DNA of 64,000 nt from an uncultured Rubrobacteraceae bacterium (GTDB lineage: Bacteria > Actinomycetota > Rubrobacteria > Rubrobacterales > Rubrobacteraceae). The translations under genes and the position numbers were made by a program. Within the stretch, counting starts at the first letter, position 1, and every line of letters begins with the position of its first letter. Below the pieces are notes generated by a model. That model saw only the letters and a program-made list of their open reading frames with translations, was not told where the DNA came from and ran no database searches. Where the stretch lies: NCBI GenBank assembly GCA_902806085.1, contig CADCVH010000053.1:19683-83682 (forward strand), given 5' to 3'. This document shows positions 17,041-25,611 of this stretch, in pieces.

Positions 17041-17055
17041 CCATACGGGACGGAT

Positions 17056-17084
17056 TTGACCCGGGTTCGCCCCGCAAATACAAT
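17056..17084 (+). promoter_or_regulatory. Sigma-70 type promoter of the APC permease
   Basis: TTGACC (17056-17061) and TACAAT (17079-17084) are 17 bp apart; a leader of about 48 nt leads to the TTG at 17139. Confidence 0.7.
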
Positions 17085-17138
17085 TCGCATCCTGTAGCCC
17101 TTGCGACATAGTGGGGGCGTTGCGAAAGGGGAGGGTAT

Positions 17139-18578
17139 TTGGAGACGCCGGGCGCGCAGCCGACGGTCACCGAAAGCGAGGTCGGCCAGTCAGAAGAGCT
17201 CACGCGCGCCATCAGCGCGCCGCTGCTGTTCTTCTACGTGCTTGGGGACGTGCTCGGGAGCGGGATCTATGCCCTGATCGGGGTGATGGCAGCCAACGTC
17301 GGCGGGGCGTTCTGGACCTCGTTCGTCGTCGGGGTGGCCGCCGCCATGCTGACCGGCTTCGCCTACTCCGAGCTGATCACCAAGTACCCCCACGCGGCGG
17401 GCGCCGCCATGTACGCTGGCAGGGCCTTCAGGAATCGCTTCTTTACTTTCCTGGTGGCGTTCTGCACGGTGGCCGCGAGCCTTGCCGCCACGGGTGCTCT
17501 GGCGCTGGCGTTCAGCGGGTACTTTCTGGAGCTCCTGGCGGCGCTGCTGAGCGTGCCGCTTCTCTTGGCCGCGCTCGTCTTCGTCGTGTTGCTGGCGTTC
17601 ATCAACTTCCGCGGCATCTCGGAGTCCGTAAAGTTGAACCTCGCCATGAGCATCACCGAGATCGCGGGTCTCGCGCTGGTGCTCGGGATCGGGATCTTCG
17701 TGCTCCTGGCCGGTGGCGCGGACCTGGGGAGACCGTTCCAGTTCAACGAGGGGGGCAACCCCGCGCTTCTGGCCCTGGCCGGGGCCACGCTCGCGTTCTT
17801 CGCGATGACCGGATTTGAGAACGCGGCGAACGTGGCCGAGGAGGTGCAGAACCCGAGCAGGGTCTACCCGCGCGCGCTGCTCGGCGGCATGGCGTCGGCG
17901 GGGCTTATCTACCTGATCATCGCTTTTATCGCCTCGATGGTGGTTGCCACCGGCCAGCTCGCCGGCTCGGAGGTGGCGCTGCTCGAGGTGGTGCGGCAGG
18001 GCCTGCCGGCCTTCCCGGGCTGGCTGTTCGCGATCGTAGCGTGCATAGCGATAACGAACACCTGCCTCGTCGCCCTGATAACGAACTCCAGGATCATGTA
18101 CGGCATGGCGCGCGAGGGCGTGGTGCCACGCATCTTCGCCCGCACCCACCAGTCGCGGCGCACGCCCTGGGTCGCCATCGTCTTTACCACGATCGTCGCG
18201 CTGATCCTGATCGTCGGCGTCGGGGAGGAGGGCGTCAACACCCTGGCGAGCGCCACCGTGGCGTTCCTGCTGGCGGTCTTCGCGCTGGTCTGCCTGTGCG
18301 CGCTGGTCCTGCGCCGCGACAGCGTCCCCCAGGACCACTACACGGCGCCGACGGCGATCCTCGGCCTCGGGGTGGTGGTGAACGTGGCGCTCCTGCTCTA
18401 CGTTCTCGTAACAGACATCCAGGGCCTCGCCGCGGGCGACACCGGCATCAGGGAGAGCGTGGTCGTGGTGTGCCTGGTGATGCTCCTAATAGGGGTCGGC
18501 CTCTACTTCGTGAACAACCTCGCCCAACGCAGGCTGGACCCGTCGCTGAGGCGGAACGGACGAGAAGGAGGACCATGA
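17139..18578 (+). CDS. APC-superfamily amino-acid permease
   Basis: A 479-residue transporter with about 12 membrane segments. The first segment carries GDVLGSGIYALIG, the substrate/sodium-site glycine motif of amino acid-polyamine-organocation permeases, and FFAMTGFENAANVAEE in segment 6 is typical. It imports or exchanges amino acids across the membrane; specificity is not readable. The TTG start follows GGGGAGGG closely (spacing short). Its stop overlaps the ATG of the universal stress protein gene (ATGA), so the two are translationally coupled, as is often seen for APC-UspA pairs. Confidence 0.9.
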   Translation: METPGAQPTVTESEVGQSEELTRAISAPLLFFYVLGDVLGSGIYALIGVMAANVGGAFWTSFVVGVAAAMLTGFAYSELITKYPHAAGAAMYAGRAFRNRFFTFLVAFCTVAASLAATGALALAFSGYFLELLAALLSVPLLLAALVFVVLLAFINFRGISESVKLNLAMSITEIAGLALVLGIGIFVLLAGGADLGRPFQFNEGGNPALLALAGATLAFFAMTGFENAANVAEEVQNPSRVYPRALLGGMASAGLIYLIIAFIASMVVATGQLAGSEVALLEVVRQGLPAFPGWLFAIVACIAITNTCLVALITNSRIMYGMAREGVVPRIFARTHQSRRTPWVAIVFTTIVALILIVGVGEEGVNTLASATVAFLLAVFALVCLCALVLRRDSVPQDHYTAPTAILGLGVVVNVALLLYVLVTDIQGLAAGDTGIRESVVVVCLVMLLIGVGLYFVNNLAQRRLDPSLRRNGREGGP

Positions 18579-19030
18579 CCCACGTGCTCGTCGCCACGGA
18601 CGGCTCCGAACAGTCGCTCAAGGCGGCCCGGTACCTTCGCGACCTCTTCGGGGACTCGGCACCGGATAGGGTCAGCGTCATCGCCGTCGTGCGCCCCCTG
18701 GCCGCCGTCCCCTTCGCCAGCGACTTCGGCGAGGAGGAGCACGCCGCCCAACGGGCGGAGGTCGATCCCGGCGGCTACTCGTTCCAGGAGGCGGCCAGGG
18801 AGGCGGTCGACCGGGTGGCGGCGGAGCTCGCGGAGATGGGCACGCAGGTGGACACCATGGTCCGCGGCGGCACGCCGGCCGACCAGATCGTGCGCGTCGC
18901 CGACGAGCTCGAGGCCGACCTCATAGTCATCGGGGGCCGCGGCAAGGGCGCCATGGAGGCCATAGTCCTGGGCAGCGTCGCCTACCGCGTACTCCACCAC
19001 GCCCCCTGCCCCGTGCTCGTCACGCGGTAG
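18575..19030 (+). CDS. Universal stress protein (UspA family)
   Basis: A 151-residue cytosolic protein. MTHVLVATDGSEQS opens the Usp fold and the ATP-binding motif G-x2-G-x9-G-S is present in GGRGKG...GSVAYRVL near the C-terminus, so it is probably an ATP-binding Usp. The ATG at 18575 has AAGGAGG a few bases upstream and overlaps the permease stop. Coupling suggests it modulates the transporter, as proposed for other fused or adjacent APC-Usp pairs; that role is inference. Confidence 0.92.
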   Translation: MTHVLVATDGSEQSLKAARYLRDLFGDSAPDRVSVIAVVRPLAAVPFASDFGEEEHAAQRAEVDPGGYSFQEAAREAVDRVAAELAEMGTQVDTMVRGGTPADQIVRVADELEADLIVIGGRGKGAMEAIVLGSVAYRVLHHAPCPVLVTR

Positions 19031-19045
19031 GGGGGAGCAGGGAAC

Positions 19046-20107
19046 CTATCTGGAGAGCGCCGCGAGCAGCCGGTCGTTCTCCTCGGGGCCGCCTATGGTG
19101 ACCCGGCTCCACCCGGCCGGGTAGCCTAAGGCTTCGCCCTCGCGCACGAGCACGCCGGTCTTCTCGAAGAGCTCGGGCTTCGCGCCGACCATGACGAAGT
19201 TGGTGTGGGAGGGGACGTACTCAAGACCCGCCGCGCCGAACCCGTCCTGCACCCGCTCCCGCTCGCGCTTCATCAGGCGGGAGCGTTCCGCGATGGCCTC
19301 GGGCTGTTCCAGGGAGGCCGTCGCGGCTGCCTGGCCGGCCTGGTTCACGGAGAAGGGCACGTGCGCCCGCCAGACGAGGTCCGCCAACGCTGCCGGGGCG
19401 AGGCCGTAGCCGACCCTGAAGCCCGCGAGCCCGTGGACTTTGGAGAAGGTGCGTGTCGAGACGACGTTCTCGGATTGGAGCACCAGCCCGTGGGAGCCGG
19501 AGTACGTCGGGTCGTCCACGAACTCGTAGTAGGCTTCGTCCAGGATCAGCAGCACGTCACCCGGCAACGCCCCCGCGAAGCGGCGCACCTCGGAGAGCGG
19601 GAGGTAGGTGCCGCTCGGGTTGTTGGGGTTGCACAGGATCACGGCGCGCGTCCCGGCCGTGACGGCGGCGAGCATCGCGTCGAGGTCGGCCCTGTGATCG
19701 CCGTCGAGAGGAACCTTTTTCGCGTCCAGCCCGACCACGCGCGCGGCCGAGACGTAGAACGGGAAGGAGGGCCAGGGGATGACGACCTCGCCCGGACGTT
19801 CCAGGACCTGCATCAGGTCGACGAGCGTCTCGCTCGAGCCGTTGCCGACGACGACGTTGCCCGGCGCAAGGCCAGGATTGGCGCGGGCTATGCCCTCACG
19901 CAGGGGGTCCGCGTCGCGGTCGGGGTAGCGCCCGGCGCGGGAGAGGGTTTCCACTATCGCGGCCCTCGCCTCCGGCAGCGGCCCGAAAGAGAGCTCGTTC
20001 ATCGTCAACTTCACGAACTCTTCGGAGCCGTAGTCCACCGAGATCTCCTCCCGCAGCCGCGGCGGGTTGTACGGACCGATACCTTCGAGAACCGACCTCG
20101 TCTTCAC
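19046..20107 (-). CDS. hisC: Histidinol-phosphate aminotransferase-like enzyme
   Basis: A 353-residue class I/II PLP aminotransferase. NEL..GPLP near the N-terminus, GNGSSE (phosphate contact), CNPNNPSGTY, DEAYYEF and the PLP lysine in TFSKVHGLAGFR (Lys223) give the HisC group; length fits. It would transfer an amino group between glutamate and imidazole-acetol phosphate, or act on aromatic amino acids. No other his gene is nearby, so the specificity call is moderate. The 5' leader contains an inverted repeat (20116-20125 with 20145-20155). Confidence 0.8.
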   Translation of the reverse strand: MKTRSVLEGIGPYNPPRLREEISVDYGSEEFVKLTMNELSFGPLPEARAAIVETLSRAGRYPDRDADPLREGIARANPGLAPGNVVVGNGSSETLVDLMQVLERPGEVVIPWPSFPFYVSAARVVGLDAKKVPLDGDHRADLDAMLAAVTAGTRAVILCNPNNPSGTYLPLSEVRRFAGALPGDVLLILDEAYYEFVDDPTYSGSHGLVLQSENVVSTRTFSKVHGLAGFRVGYGLAPAALADLVWRAHVPFSVNQAGQAAATASLEQPEAIAERSRLMKRERERVQDGFGAAGLEYVPSHTNFVMVGAKPELFEKTGVLVREGEALGYPAGWSRVTIGGPEENDRLLAALSR

Positions 20108-20281
20108 ACCGACTCCTATCTTTCCTCACAAATAGCGAACGCCCGGAAAAGATAGCTGCCCGTTGCCCCGGCCGCAACGAGCCCTGTCCGCGACGCGGAT
20201 CCGGGCAACGGGCCGAAACGCCGAAAGCCGCCCGCGGGGCACGTGCTGGAAGCGGGGGTATAAGCCGGGGCGTGATGGAAC

Positions 20282-21025
20282 CTAATGAACTATCTGGTTC
20301 AAGAACCGCTTCGTGCGCTCGTTTTTCGGGTTGTCGAAGAAGGTCTCGGGCTCGGCGACCTCGACGATGCGGCCCTCGTCCATGAAGACCACGCGGTCCG
20401 CGACGCGCCGGGCGAAGTTCATCTCGTGGGTGACGACTACCATCGTCATGCCGCCGCGGGCGAGGTCGGCCATCGCTTCGAGCACCTCGTTGATCATCTC
20501 CGGGTCCAGCGCGCTCGTCGGCTCGTCGAAAAGCATGATCTTGGGCTCCATCGCCAGCCCCCTGGCTATGGCCACCCGCTGCTGCTGGCCCCCCGACAGG
20601 CTCTCGGGGTACTTGTCCGCCTGCTCGGGGATGCCGACGCGGGCGAGCAGCCTCTCGCAACGCTCGTCGGCCTCCCCCTGCGATACGCTCTTCACGCGCA
20701 CCGGGGCGAGCTTTATGTTCTGGGAGACGGTCATGTGAGGGTAGAGGTTGAACTGCTGGAAGACCATGCCTATCTCGGAGCGAAGCTTGTTGATGTCGGT
20801 CTTGTTGTCGTGGACGGGGAAGCCGTCCACCGTGAGCTCGCCCGAGGTTATCTCTTCGAGGCCGTTTATGCAGCGCAGGAGCGTGCTCTTGCCCGACCCG
20901 CTAGGCCCGATGACGACGACGACCTCGCCCTCGTCTACGGAGAAGTCTATGCTTTTCAGGACCTGGAAATCCCCGAAAAACTTGTCCACCCCGCGGAACT
21001 CTATGATGCCCAATCGCTCTCCCAA
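20282..21025 (-). CDS. Polar amino-acid ABC transporter ATPase (GlnQ type)
   Basis: A 247-residue cytosolic ATPase with Walker [10 protein letters not shown] (about 41-49), signature LSGGQQQR (about 142), Walker [13 protein letters not shown] and a switch histidine in [10 protein letters not shown]. The sequence places it with amino-acid importers. No membrane or binding-protein gene adjoins it; the orphan permease at 14005 and the binding proteins at 13028 and 14746 lack an ATPase, so these probably form one importer. ATG start at 21025; a divergent promoter region lies between it and the uracil-DNA glycosylase gene. Confidence 0.92.
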   Translation of the reverse strand: MGERLGIIEFRGVDKFFGDFQVLKSIDFSVDEGEVVVVIGPSGSGKSTLLRCINGLEEITSGELTVDGFPVHDNKTDINKLRSEIGMVFQQFNLYPHMTVSQNIKLAPVRVKSVSQGEADERCERLLARVGIPEQADKYPESLSGGQQQRVAIARGLAMEPKIMLFDEPTSALDPEMINEVLEAMADLARGGMTMVVVTHEMNFARRVADRVVFMDEGRIVEVAEPETFFDNPKNERTKRFLNQIVH

Positions 21026-21045
21026 AACCCGTTAAACGTGCGGTG

Positions 21046-21052
21046 TAGAATA
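21046..21052. promoter_or_regulatory. Overlapping divergent -10 boxes
   Basis: TAGAAT reads rightward (21046-21051) toward the glycosylase gene. On the other strand an extended -10, TGC followed by TATTCT (21047-21052), reads toward the ABC ATPase gene. The two boxes overlap, so only one promoter can be occupied at a time. The -35 regions are weak. Confidence 0.35.
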
Positions 21053-21081
21053 GCACAAGCACGCTAATTTCAGGAGGAGTT

Positions 21082-21729
21082 TTGGACAGTCTCTTCGACG
21101 TTGCGGAGGGCGGCGAGAACCGCGAGAAAAGGCTGGAAGACCTCGCCCGTCAGGTCTCGGTCTGCACGCGGTGCGACCTCGCGATGACCCGCACGAACAC
21201 GGTCTTCGCCAGCGGCGACCCGTACTCGCCGCTGATGCTCGTCGGGGAGGGGCCGGGCGAGAACGAGGACGCCACCGGCCTGCCCTTCGTCGGCCGGGCC
21301 GGCAAGCTCCTCGACGACATCCTCGGGGCGGTCGACCTCACCCGCGACCAGGTCTACCTGACGAACACGGTGAAGTGCCGGGCGGCGGTCCAGGAGGGCG
21401 GCCGGATGAAGAACCGCCAGCCCAAGACCACCGAGATCCGGGCCTGCAACCCCTACCTCCAGGGCCAGATGGAGGCGGTAAAGCCCGCGCTCATCCTCTG
21501 CCTCGGCGGCCCGGCGGCCAAAACCCTCATAGACAAAGACTTCAAGATAACCAAGGACCGCGGCAAGTGGTACGACTTGAGCAACGGCGCGAGAGCAATG
21601 GCGACCTTCCACCCCGCCTACGTCCTCCGCCAGCGCGGCGACGACCTCGACAACACCAAGCGCCTGGTCTGGAAAGACATCCAGAACGTCTACGCCGAGT
21701 ACCAGAAGGCGATGGAGGAGCCGGGCTAA
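21082..21729 (+). CDS. udg: Family 4 uracil-DNA glycosylase (iron-sulfur type)
   Basis: A 215-residue DNA repair enzyme that removes uracil from DNA. The active-site motif GEGPGENED is near residue 54, FVGRAGKLLDD follows, and THP-like TFHPAYVLRQ near residue 174 is the second motif. Four cysteines in the family-4 arrangement (CTRC at about 32-35, then one in VKCRAA and one in RACNPY) should bind a 4Fe-4S cluster. The TTG start has GGAGGAG upstream. Divergent from the ABC ATPase gene. Common in thermophiles and GC-rich bacteria. Confidence 0.92.
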   Translation: MDSLFDVAEGGENREKRLEDLARQVSVCTRCDLAMTRTNTVFASGDPYSPLMLVGEGPGENEDATGLPFVGRAGKLLDDILGAVDLTRDQVYLTNTVKCRAAVQEGGRMKNRQPKTTEIRACNPYLQGQMEAVKPALILCLGGPAAKTLIDKDFKITKDRGKWYDLSNGARAMATFHPAYVLRQRGDDLDNTKRLVWKDIQNVYAEYQKAMEEPG

Positions 21730-21855
21730 CGCCAGGAACCCTGTTTTACGGGGGAATCCCAGACCTCGGCGGCGTCGCTTTCGGGCCTGCCCGGTGCCGA
21801 AGGCCCGCCCGAACGTAACGACGTAAACATTCTCATACCAGAATTTGGCCTTGCC

Positions 21856-21864
21856 TGTTATGAT
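21856..21864 (+). promoter_or_regulatory. Extended -10 promoter
   Basis: TGtTATGAT (TG at 21856-21857, hexamer 21859-21864) lies about 46 nt before the GTG of the AhbAB-like gene. No good -35 is seen, as is common for extended -10 promoters. Confidence 0.4.
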
Positions 21865-21909
21865 GGCTCGCAAATAGTCTGAAACCGTCGTGGAAGGGCC
21901 CTACATAAC

Positions 21910-22971
21910 GTGGTAAGCACAATCTCCGACAGCCGTATGATGGATAGCATCGACAAGGACATCCTCAATCACATCCAGCGCGAGGTGCCGCTCGAACGGG
22001 AGCCGTTCGCGGCCATCGGGCGCGAGTTAGGGATAGGCGGCGACGAGGTGATTCGCCGCATAGAAGCGCTCAAGCGCGGTCGCGTCATTCGCCAGATCAG
22101 CGCCATCTTCGACACCCGGGTCTTGGGCTACGAGTCGAGCCTGGTCGCCGCCACGATCCCGGCCGAGAGGCTCAACGAGGGCGCGAAGGCCGTGAACTCC
22201 CACCCCGGCGTCTCCCACAACTACGAGCGCAACAACGAGTTCAACCTCTGGTACACGGTCGCCGTCCCGCCGGACTCGCGGCTGGGCCTCGAGGGCACCG
22301 TGGACGTGCTCCACCACATCAGCGGCGCGGAGAAGACCCGCATCCTGCCCACGCTGAAGCTGTTCAAGATCGGGGTGACCCTCGACATGAACAAGGGCGC
22401 CACCGCCAAGAAGGAGGCCCCCCAGTACGGCGAGTCCGACCGCCAGGGCGCCGACCGGAACATCACCGAGGACGACAAGGCGGCCATAAAGGCGCTTCAG
22501 GAGGACGTGCCGCTGACGCCGCGGCCCTTCGACCTCTGGGGCCGGCAGGTCGGGCTCTCCTACGAGGAGCTTCTGGAACGGGCGCACGATCTGCGGGAGC
22601 GCAAGATCATGCGCCGCTTCTCGGCCGTTCTCTACCACCGCAAGGCGGGCTTCCGGGCGAACGCGATGGGCGTGTGGAAGGTGCCAGAGGAGCGCATTGA
22701 GGAGGTCGGCAACGCCTTCGCCCAGTTCCAGGCCGTGAGCCACTGCTACGAGCGCCCGACCTACGAGGATTGGCCGTACTCAGTGTTCTCCATGGTCCAC
22801 GGCCGCAGCGTCGAGGAGTGCGAGGCCGTGCTTGACGCGATGGCCGAGGAGACCGGCCTCACCGAGCGCGAATCCCTCTACTCGACCCGCGAATACAAGA
22901 AGACGCGGGTGAGGTACTTCACGCCCGAGATGGAGGCCTGGGAGCGCCTCTACGCCGGCGTGTTGAGGTAA
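21910..22971 (+). CDS. Fused AhbA-AhbB-type siroheme decarboxylase-like protein
   Basis: A 353-residue protein made of two AsnC/Lrp-like halves. The N-half (about 12-160) resembles AhbA/NirD-type proteins: a winged HTH, then FDTRVLGYESSLVA and HNYERNNEFNLWYT. The C-half (about 185-350) resembles AhbB/NirL-type: RRFSAVLYHRKAGFRANAM and SHCYERP...PYSVFSM. Separate AhbA and AhbB form a heterodimer that decarboxylates siroheme to didecarboxysiroheme in the alternative heme and heme d1 pathways. The alternative is a true Lrp-type regulator, but paired HxYER motifs favour the enzyme. The GTG at 21910 is uncertain; an ATG at 21937 is possible. No other heme gene is visible here. Confidence 0.75.
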   Translation: MVSTISDSRMMDSIDKDILNHIQREVPLEREPFAAIGRELGIGGDEVIRRIEALKRGRVIRQISAIFDTRVLGYESSLVAATIPAERLNEGAKAVNSHPGVSHNYERNNEFNLWYTVAVPPDSRLGLEGTVDVLHHISGAEKTRILPTLKLFKIGVTLDMNKGATAKKEAPQYGESDRQGADRNITEDDKAAIKALQEDVPLTPRPFDLWGRQVGLSYEELLERAHDLRERKIMRRFSAVLYHRKAGFRANAMGVWKVPEERIEEVGNAFAQFQAVSHCYERPTYEDWPYSVFSMVHGRSVEECEAVLDAMAEETGLTERESLYSTREYKKTRVRYFTPEMEAWERLYAGVLR

Positions 22972-23009
22972 AGCCGGCCGGCTAGTCGCGTTCCGGCGGT
23001 CGGCTTTCG

Positions 23010-23753
23010 GTGTTGACCTGGAGCCTGCTGGTCGCGCTGGTCGCGGCGCTTCTGGCGGGGACGGTTACGGGGTTGACGGGATTCGGGCTTGCGCTCGTCG
23101 GCACGCCGCTGCTCCTCTTCGTCTACGAGCCCAGGACCGTCGTGGTGCTGACGGTGTTTTTCTCGATCTTTATCAACATCGCCGTGGTGTGGGACTCGTG
23201 GCGGGAGGCGCGCCGGCCGCTCGCGCTGGCGCTCTTGTTGCCGTCGGCCGTGGGGGTGGTGCTCGGGACGGAGGTCTTGCGTCTCGTCGACCCCGTCTAC
23301 ATCCGGCTGGCGGTGGGGGTCGTGGTGGTGTTCTCGGCGCTGTTGCTGGTTCGGGAGGTGCGGCTGCCGGGGGCACAGACGCGGTGGGGGCCTGTCGTGG
23401 CGGGGGCCACGAGCGGGGCGCTCTCGACCTCAACGGGGCTCGCGGCGCCGCCGATCGTGCTCCTGCTCGCCTCGCGGGGGTTGCCCAAGGAGGAGTTTCG
23501 GAGCACGAGCGCGCTCTACTTTCTCGCCATGAGCGTGATCGGGCTGCTCGTGCTCGCCGGGCGCGGCCTGATCGAGGCGGATGAGGTCTCGCTTGGCGCG
23601 GTGCTCGTCCCCGCCGCGATAGCGGGCAAGGTCATAGGCACGGCCCTGCTCAAGAAGGTCTCCGAGAAGGCCTTCCGGGCCTTTAGCCTCGGTATCGTCA
23701 TCCTGACCGGCGCCTTGGGCGTCGCCACGGCGCTCTGGGCGCTGGCCGGCTAG
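23010..23753 (+). CDS. TauE/SafE family sulfite exporter-like permease
   Basis: A 247-residue membrane protein with about eight segments and the TSUP fold: GLTGFGLALVGTPLLL in the first repeat and SGALSTSTGLAAPPIVLLL in the second. Such proteins export sulfite or other organic-sulfur anions. It is convergent with a sulfite-oxidase-like gene 8 bp away and close to SuyA/SuyB genes, which supports sulfite as substrate. The GTG start at 23010 lacks a strong ribosome site. Confidence 0.88.
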   Translation: MLTWSLLVALVAALLAGTVTGLTGFGLALVGTPLLLFVYEPRTVVVLTVFFSIFINIAVVWDSWREARRPLALALLLPSAVGVVLGTEVLRLVDPVYIRLAVGVVVVFSALLLVREVRLPGAQTRWGPVVAGATSGALSTSTGLAAPPIVLLLASRGLPKEEFRSTSALYFLAMSVIGLLVLAGRGLIEADEVSLGAVLVPAAIAGKVIGTALLKKVSEKAFRAFSLGIVILTGALGVATALWALAG

Positions 23754-23761
23754 ACCCGGTC

Positions 23762-24859
23762 CTACTCGACCCGGACGGTTACCCCGTGCCAGGCGTTGTT
23801 GGCGTAGCCCTGGAAGTTCCAGACCTCTTCGACCCTCCGCGGTTGCGTCGCGCCCCCCGCGGCGGTCGCCCGGGCCAGGATCTCGCACGATCCCGGCCCG
23901 GGCTCCAAAGTGGTCTCCCAGAACCGCCACGCCGCGGGGCCGTCCCCTTCCGTCAGGATCGCCTCCGTCCAGGACCGTCCCGCGTCCGTGGAGACCTCCA
24001 CGCGCTCGACGCCGCGGTCGTCGCCCGAGATGGCGTACCCACGCACGGCGACGGGGCCCCGTGCTAGCGTCTCGCCGTTCTCCGGGGCGCATACCACGCA
24101 GTTCAGGGGGATCTCGCCGAGCATCTCGCCTTGCGAGTAGTCCACGTTCTCGGCCGTCACGTGGGGAGGGAAGATCTTGTACTCGACGGCCTGGTAGTGG
24201 TTGTCCGACGGCTCCGGCTGGAGGGTTATCCCCGAGAGCCACTTGACGCTGCGCGCCCCGACGTACCCGCCGACCACCGCGCGCAGGGGGAAACCGTGCT
24301 CCGGCGCCAGCGGCTCGCCGTTCATCTCGTAGGCGAGCAGCGCCCCGTCCGCCGTCGCCCTCTCGATGGGCACGGAGCCGCCGAAAGGCTCGCCCGTCCC
24401 GGACTCCACGTCCCCGTCCAGGCCGGTGAAGGCCGCGTGGCGGACCTCGCCCTTCAAGCCGGCCTCCCGGAGCACGTCGCGCAGGAGGACGCCGCCCCAG
24501 CGGGCGTTGCCGGCCGCGCCCACGTCCCAGGCCACCTTGCCGGGTATGGGGGATGTCTCCATCAACTCCCTGCGGCGGTTGCCGGCGCAGTAGAGGGTCG
24601 AGGTGGACTCCGTCTTGGGGAAGCCCTTGATCTCCTCCAGCGACAGTTCCAGCGGGTTCTCCACCAGGCCGGAGACCCTCAGACGGTACCGTTGCGGGTC
24701 CACTTCGGGCACGTCGCCGTGGTTGCGGACGTAGAAGGAGTCCGTGGGCGTGATAAAGCTCTTTCGGAGCAGGTCGGGCGGGGTTTCGGCGTTGTAAGGG
24801 TGGCGTTTTCTGGTTTTTATCTCCGGGCGCTTGTGGGTGGCTCGGGTCGAATGCGGCAT
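23762..24859 (-). CDS. Sulfite oxidase-family molybdenum enzyme
   Basis: A 365-residue protein with the molybdopterin-binding oxidoreductase domain (about 40-230) and the Mo-co dimerisation domain (about 250-365). The molybdenum ligand is in STLYCAGNRR (Cys91). DSFYVRNHGDVP and WGGVLLRDVL are typical. There is no signal peptide or Tat motif, so it should be cytosolic, and no heme domain, so another electron acceptor is needed. Family role: oxidation of sulfite to sulfate. Good AAGGAG before the ATG. It follows the GntR gene in the same direction (gap about 30 bp), joining the SuyAB unit. Confidence 0.87.
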   Translation of the reverse strand: MPHSTRATHKRPEIKTRKRHPYNAETPPDLLRKSFITPTDSFYVRNHGDVPEVDPQRYRLRVSGLVENPLELSLEEIKGFPKTESTSTLYCAGNRRRELMETSPIPGKVAWDVGAAGNARWGGVLLRDVLREAGLKGEVRHAAFTGLDGDVESGTGEPFGGSVPIERATADGALLAYEMNGEPLAPEHGFPLRAVVGGYVGARSVKWLSGITLQPEPSDNHYQAVEYKIFPPHVTAENVDYSQGEMLGEIPLNCVVCAPENGETLARGPVAVRGYAISGDDRGVERVEVSTDAGRSWTEAILTEGDGPAAWRFWETTLEPGPGSCEILARATAAGGATQPRRVEEVWNFQGYANNAWHGVTVRVE

Positions 24860-24888
24860 GCGAAGCTCCTTGCTCGTGGGTTGATCCG

Positions 24889-25608
24889 TTACCTGCGGGC
24901 CCGTTGGCGGTCGGAGAAGCGGATCGCGGACTCAACCGAGATGAGGTGGGCGAGCATCGCCTCGCGCGCGGCCTCGGGGTCCCGTCGTTCTATCTCCTCG
25001 ACGATCCGCTCGTGCTCGTCCAGGGAGAGCCGGGCGCGGCCGGCGATCTCCAGGGCCTCGCGGCGGCTGCTCGCCAGCAGGTCTAGAAGCGCGAACATCA
25101 CCCGAACGAGCACGAGGTTCCGGGACGCTTCGGCCACCGCGAGGTGGAACCGGGCGTCCGTCTCGTCGAGCACACCCGGGTCGTCGGCGTGGCGGTGGGC
25201 CTCCTCCACGATCCCGCGCAACCGCCCCACGTGGTGATCGCTGCCCCGCCGCGCGGCCCAATGCGCGGCCTGCGCCTCGAGCACCTTGCGGACCTCGAAG
25301 AGGTCCCCGAAGCCCTCATCCCCGAGCGAGAGCCCTTCGGCGAGCGCCCCGAGGCCCACGGCCGCGTCCTCCGCCGGGTCGGCGACGAAGTTGCCGGCGC
25401 CGCGCCTCGCCCTCAGGATGCCGCGCCCGGAGAGCGTCTTGACGGCGTCCCTGACCACCGTCCGGCTCACCCCGAACTGCTCGGCGAGCTCCCTCTCCGG
25501 CGGGAGCCGGTCGCCGGGGGCGAGCTCGCCGGAGACGACGGCGTCGGAGATACCGGCGATGATCCTCTCGCTCAACGCCCCGCTCTCCGGGACGCGGCTC
25601 CCGCCCAA
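24889..25608 (-). CDS. GntR/FadR family transcriptional regulator
   Basis: A 239-residue regulator: winged HTH (about 8-75; LPPERELAEQFGVSRTVVRDAVKTL) and an all-helical FCD ligand-binding domain (about 95-230) with conserved Asp/His metal-site residues (DARFHLAV). FCD members usually sense organic acids. Its TTG start is 4 bp after the suyB stop, so it belongs to that operon and probably controls it. Two identical-type dyads GGTAnTACC upstream of suyA are candidate binding sites. Confidence 0.88.
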   Translation of the reverse strand: MGGSRVPESGALSERIIAGISDAVVSGELAPGDRLPPERELAEQFGVSRTVVRDAVKTLSGRGILRARRGAGNFVADPAEDAAVGLGALAEGLSLGDEGFGDLFEVRKVLEAQAAHWAARRGSDHHVGRLRGIVEEAHRHADDPGVLDETDARFHLAVAEASRNLVLVRVMFALLDLLASSRREALEIAGRARLSLDEHERIVEEIERRDPEAAREAMLAHLISVESAIRFSDRQRARR

Positions 25609-25611
25609 CCC

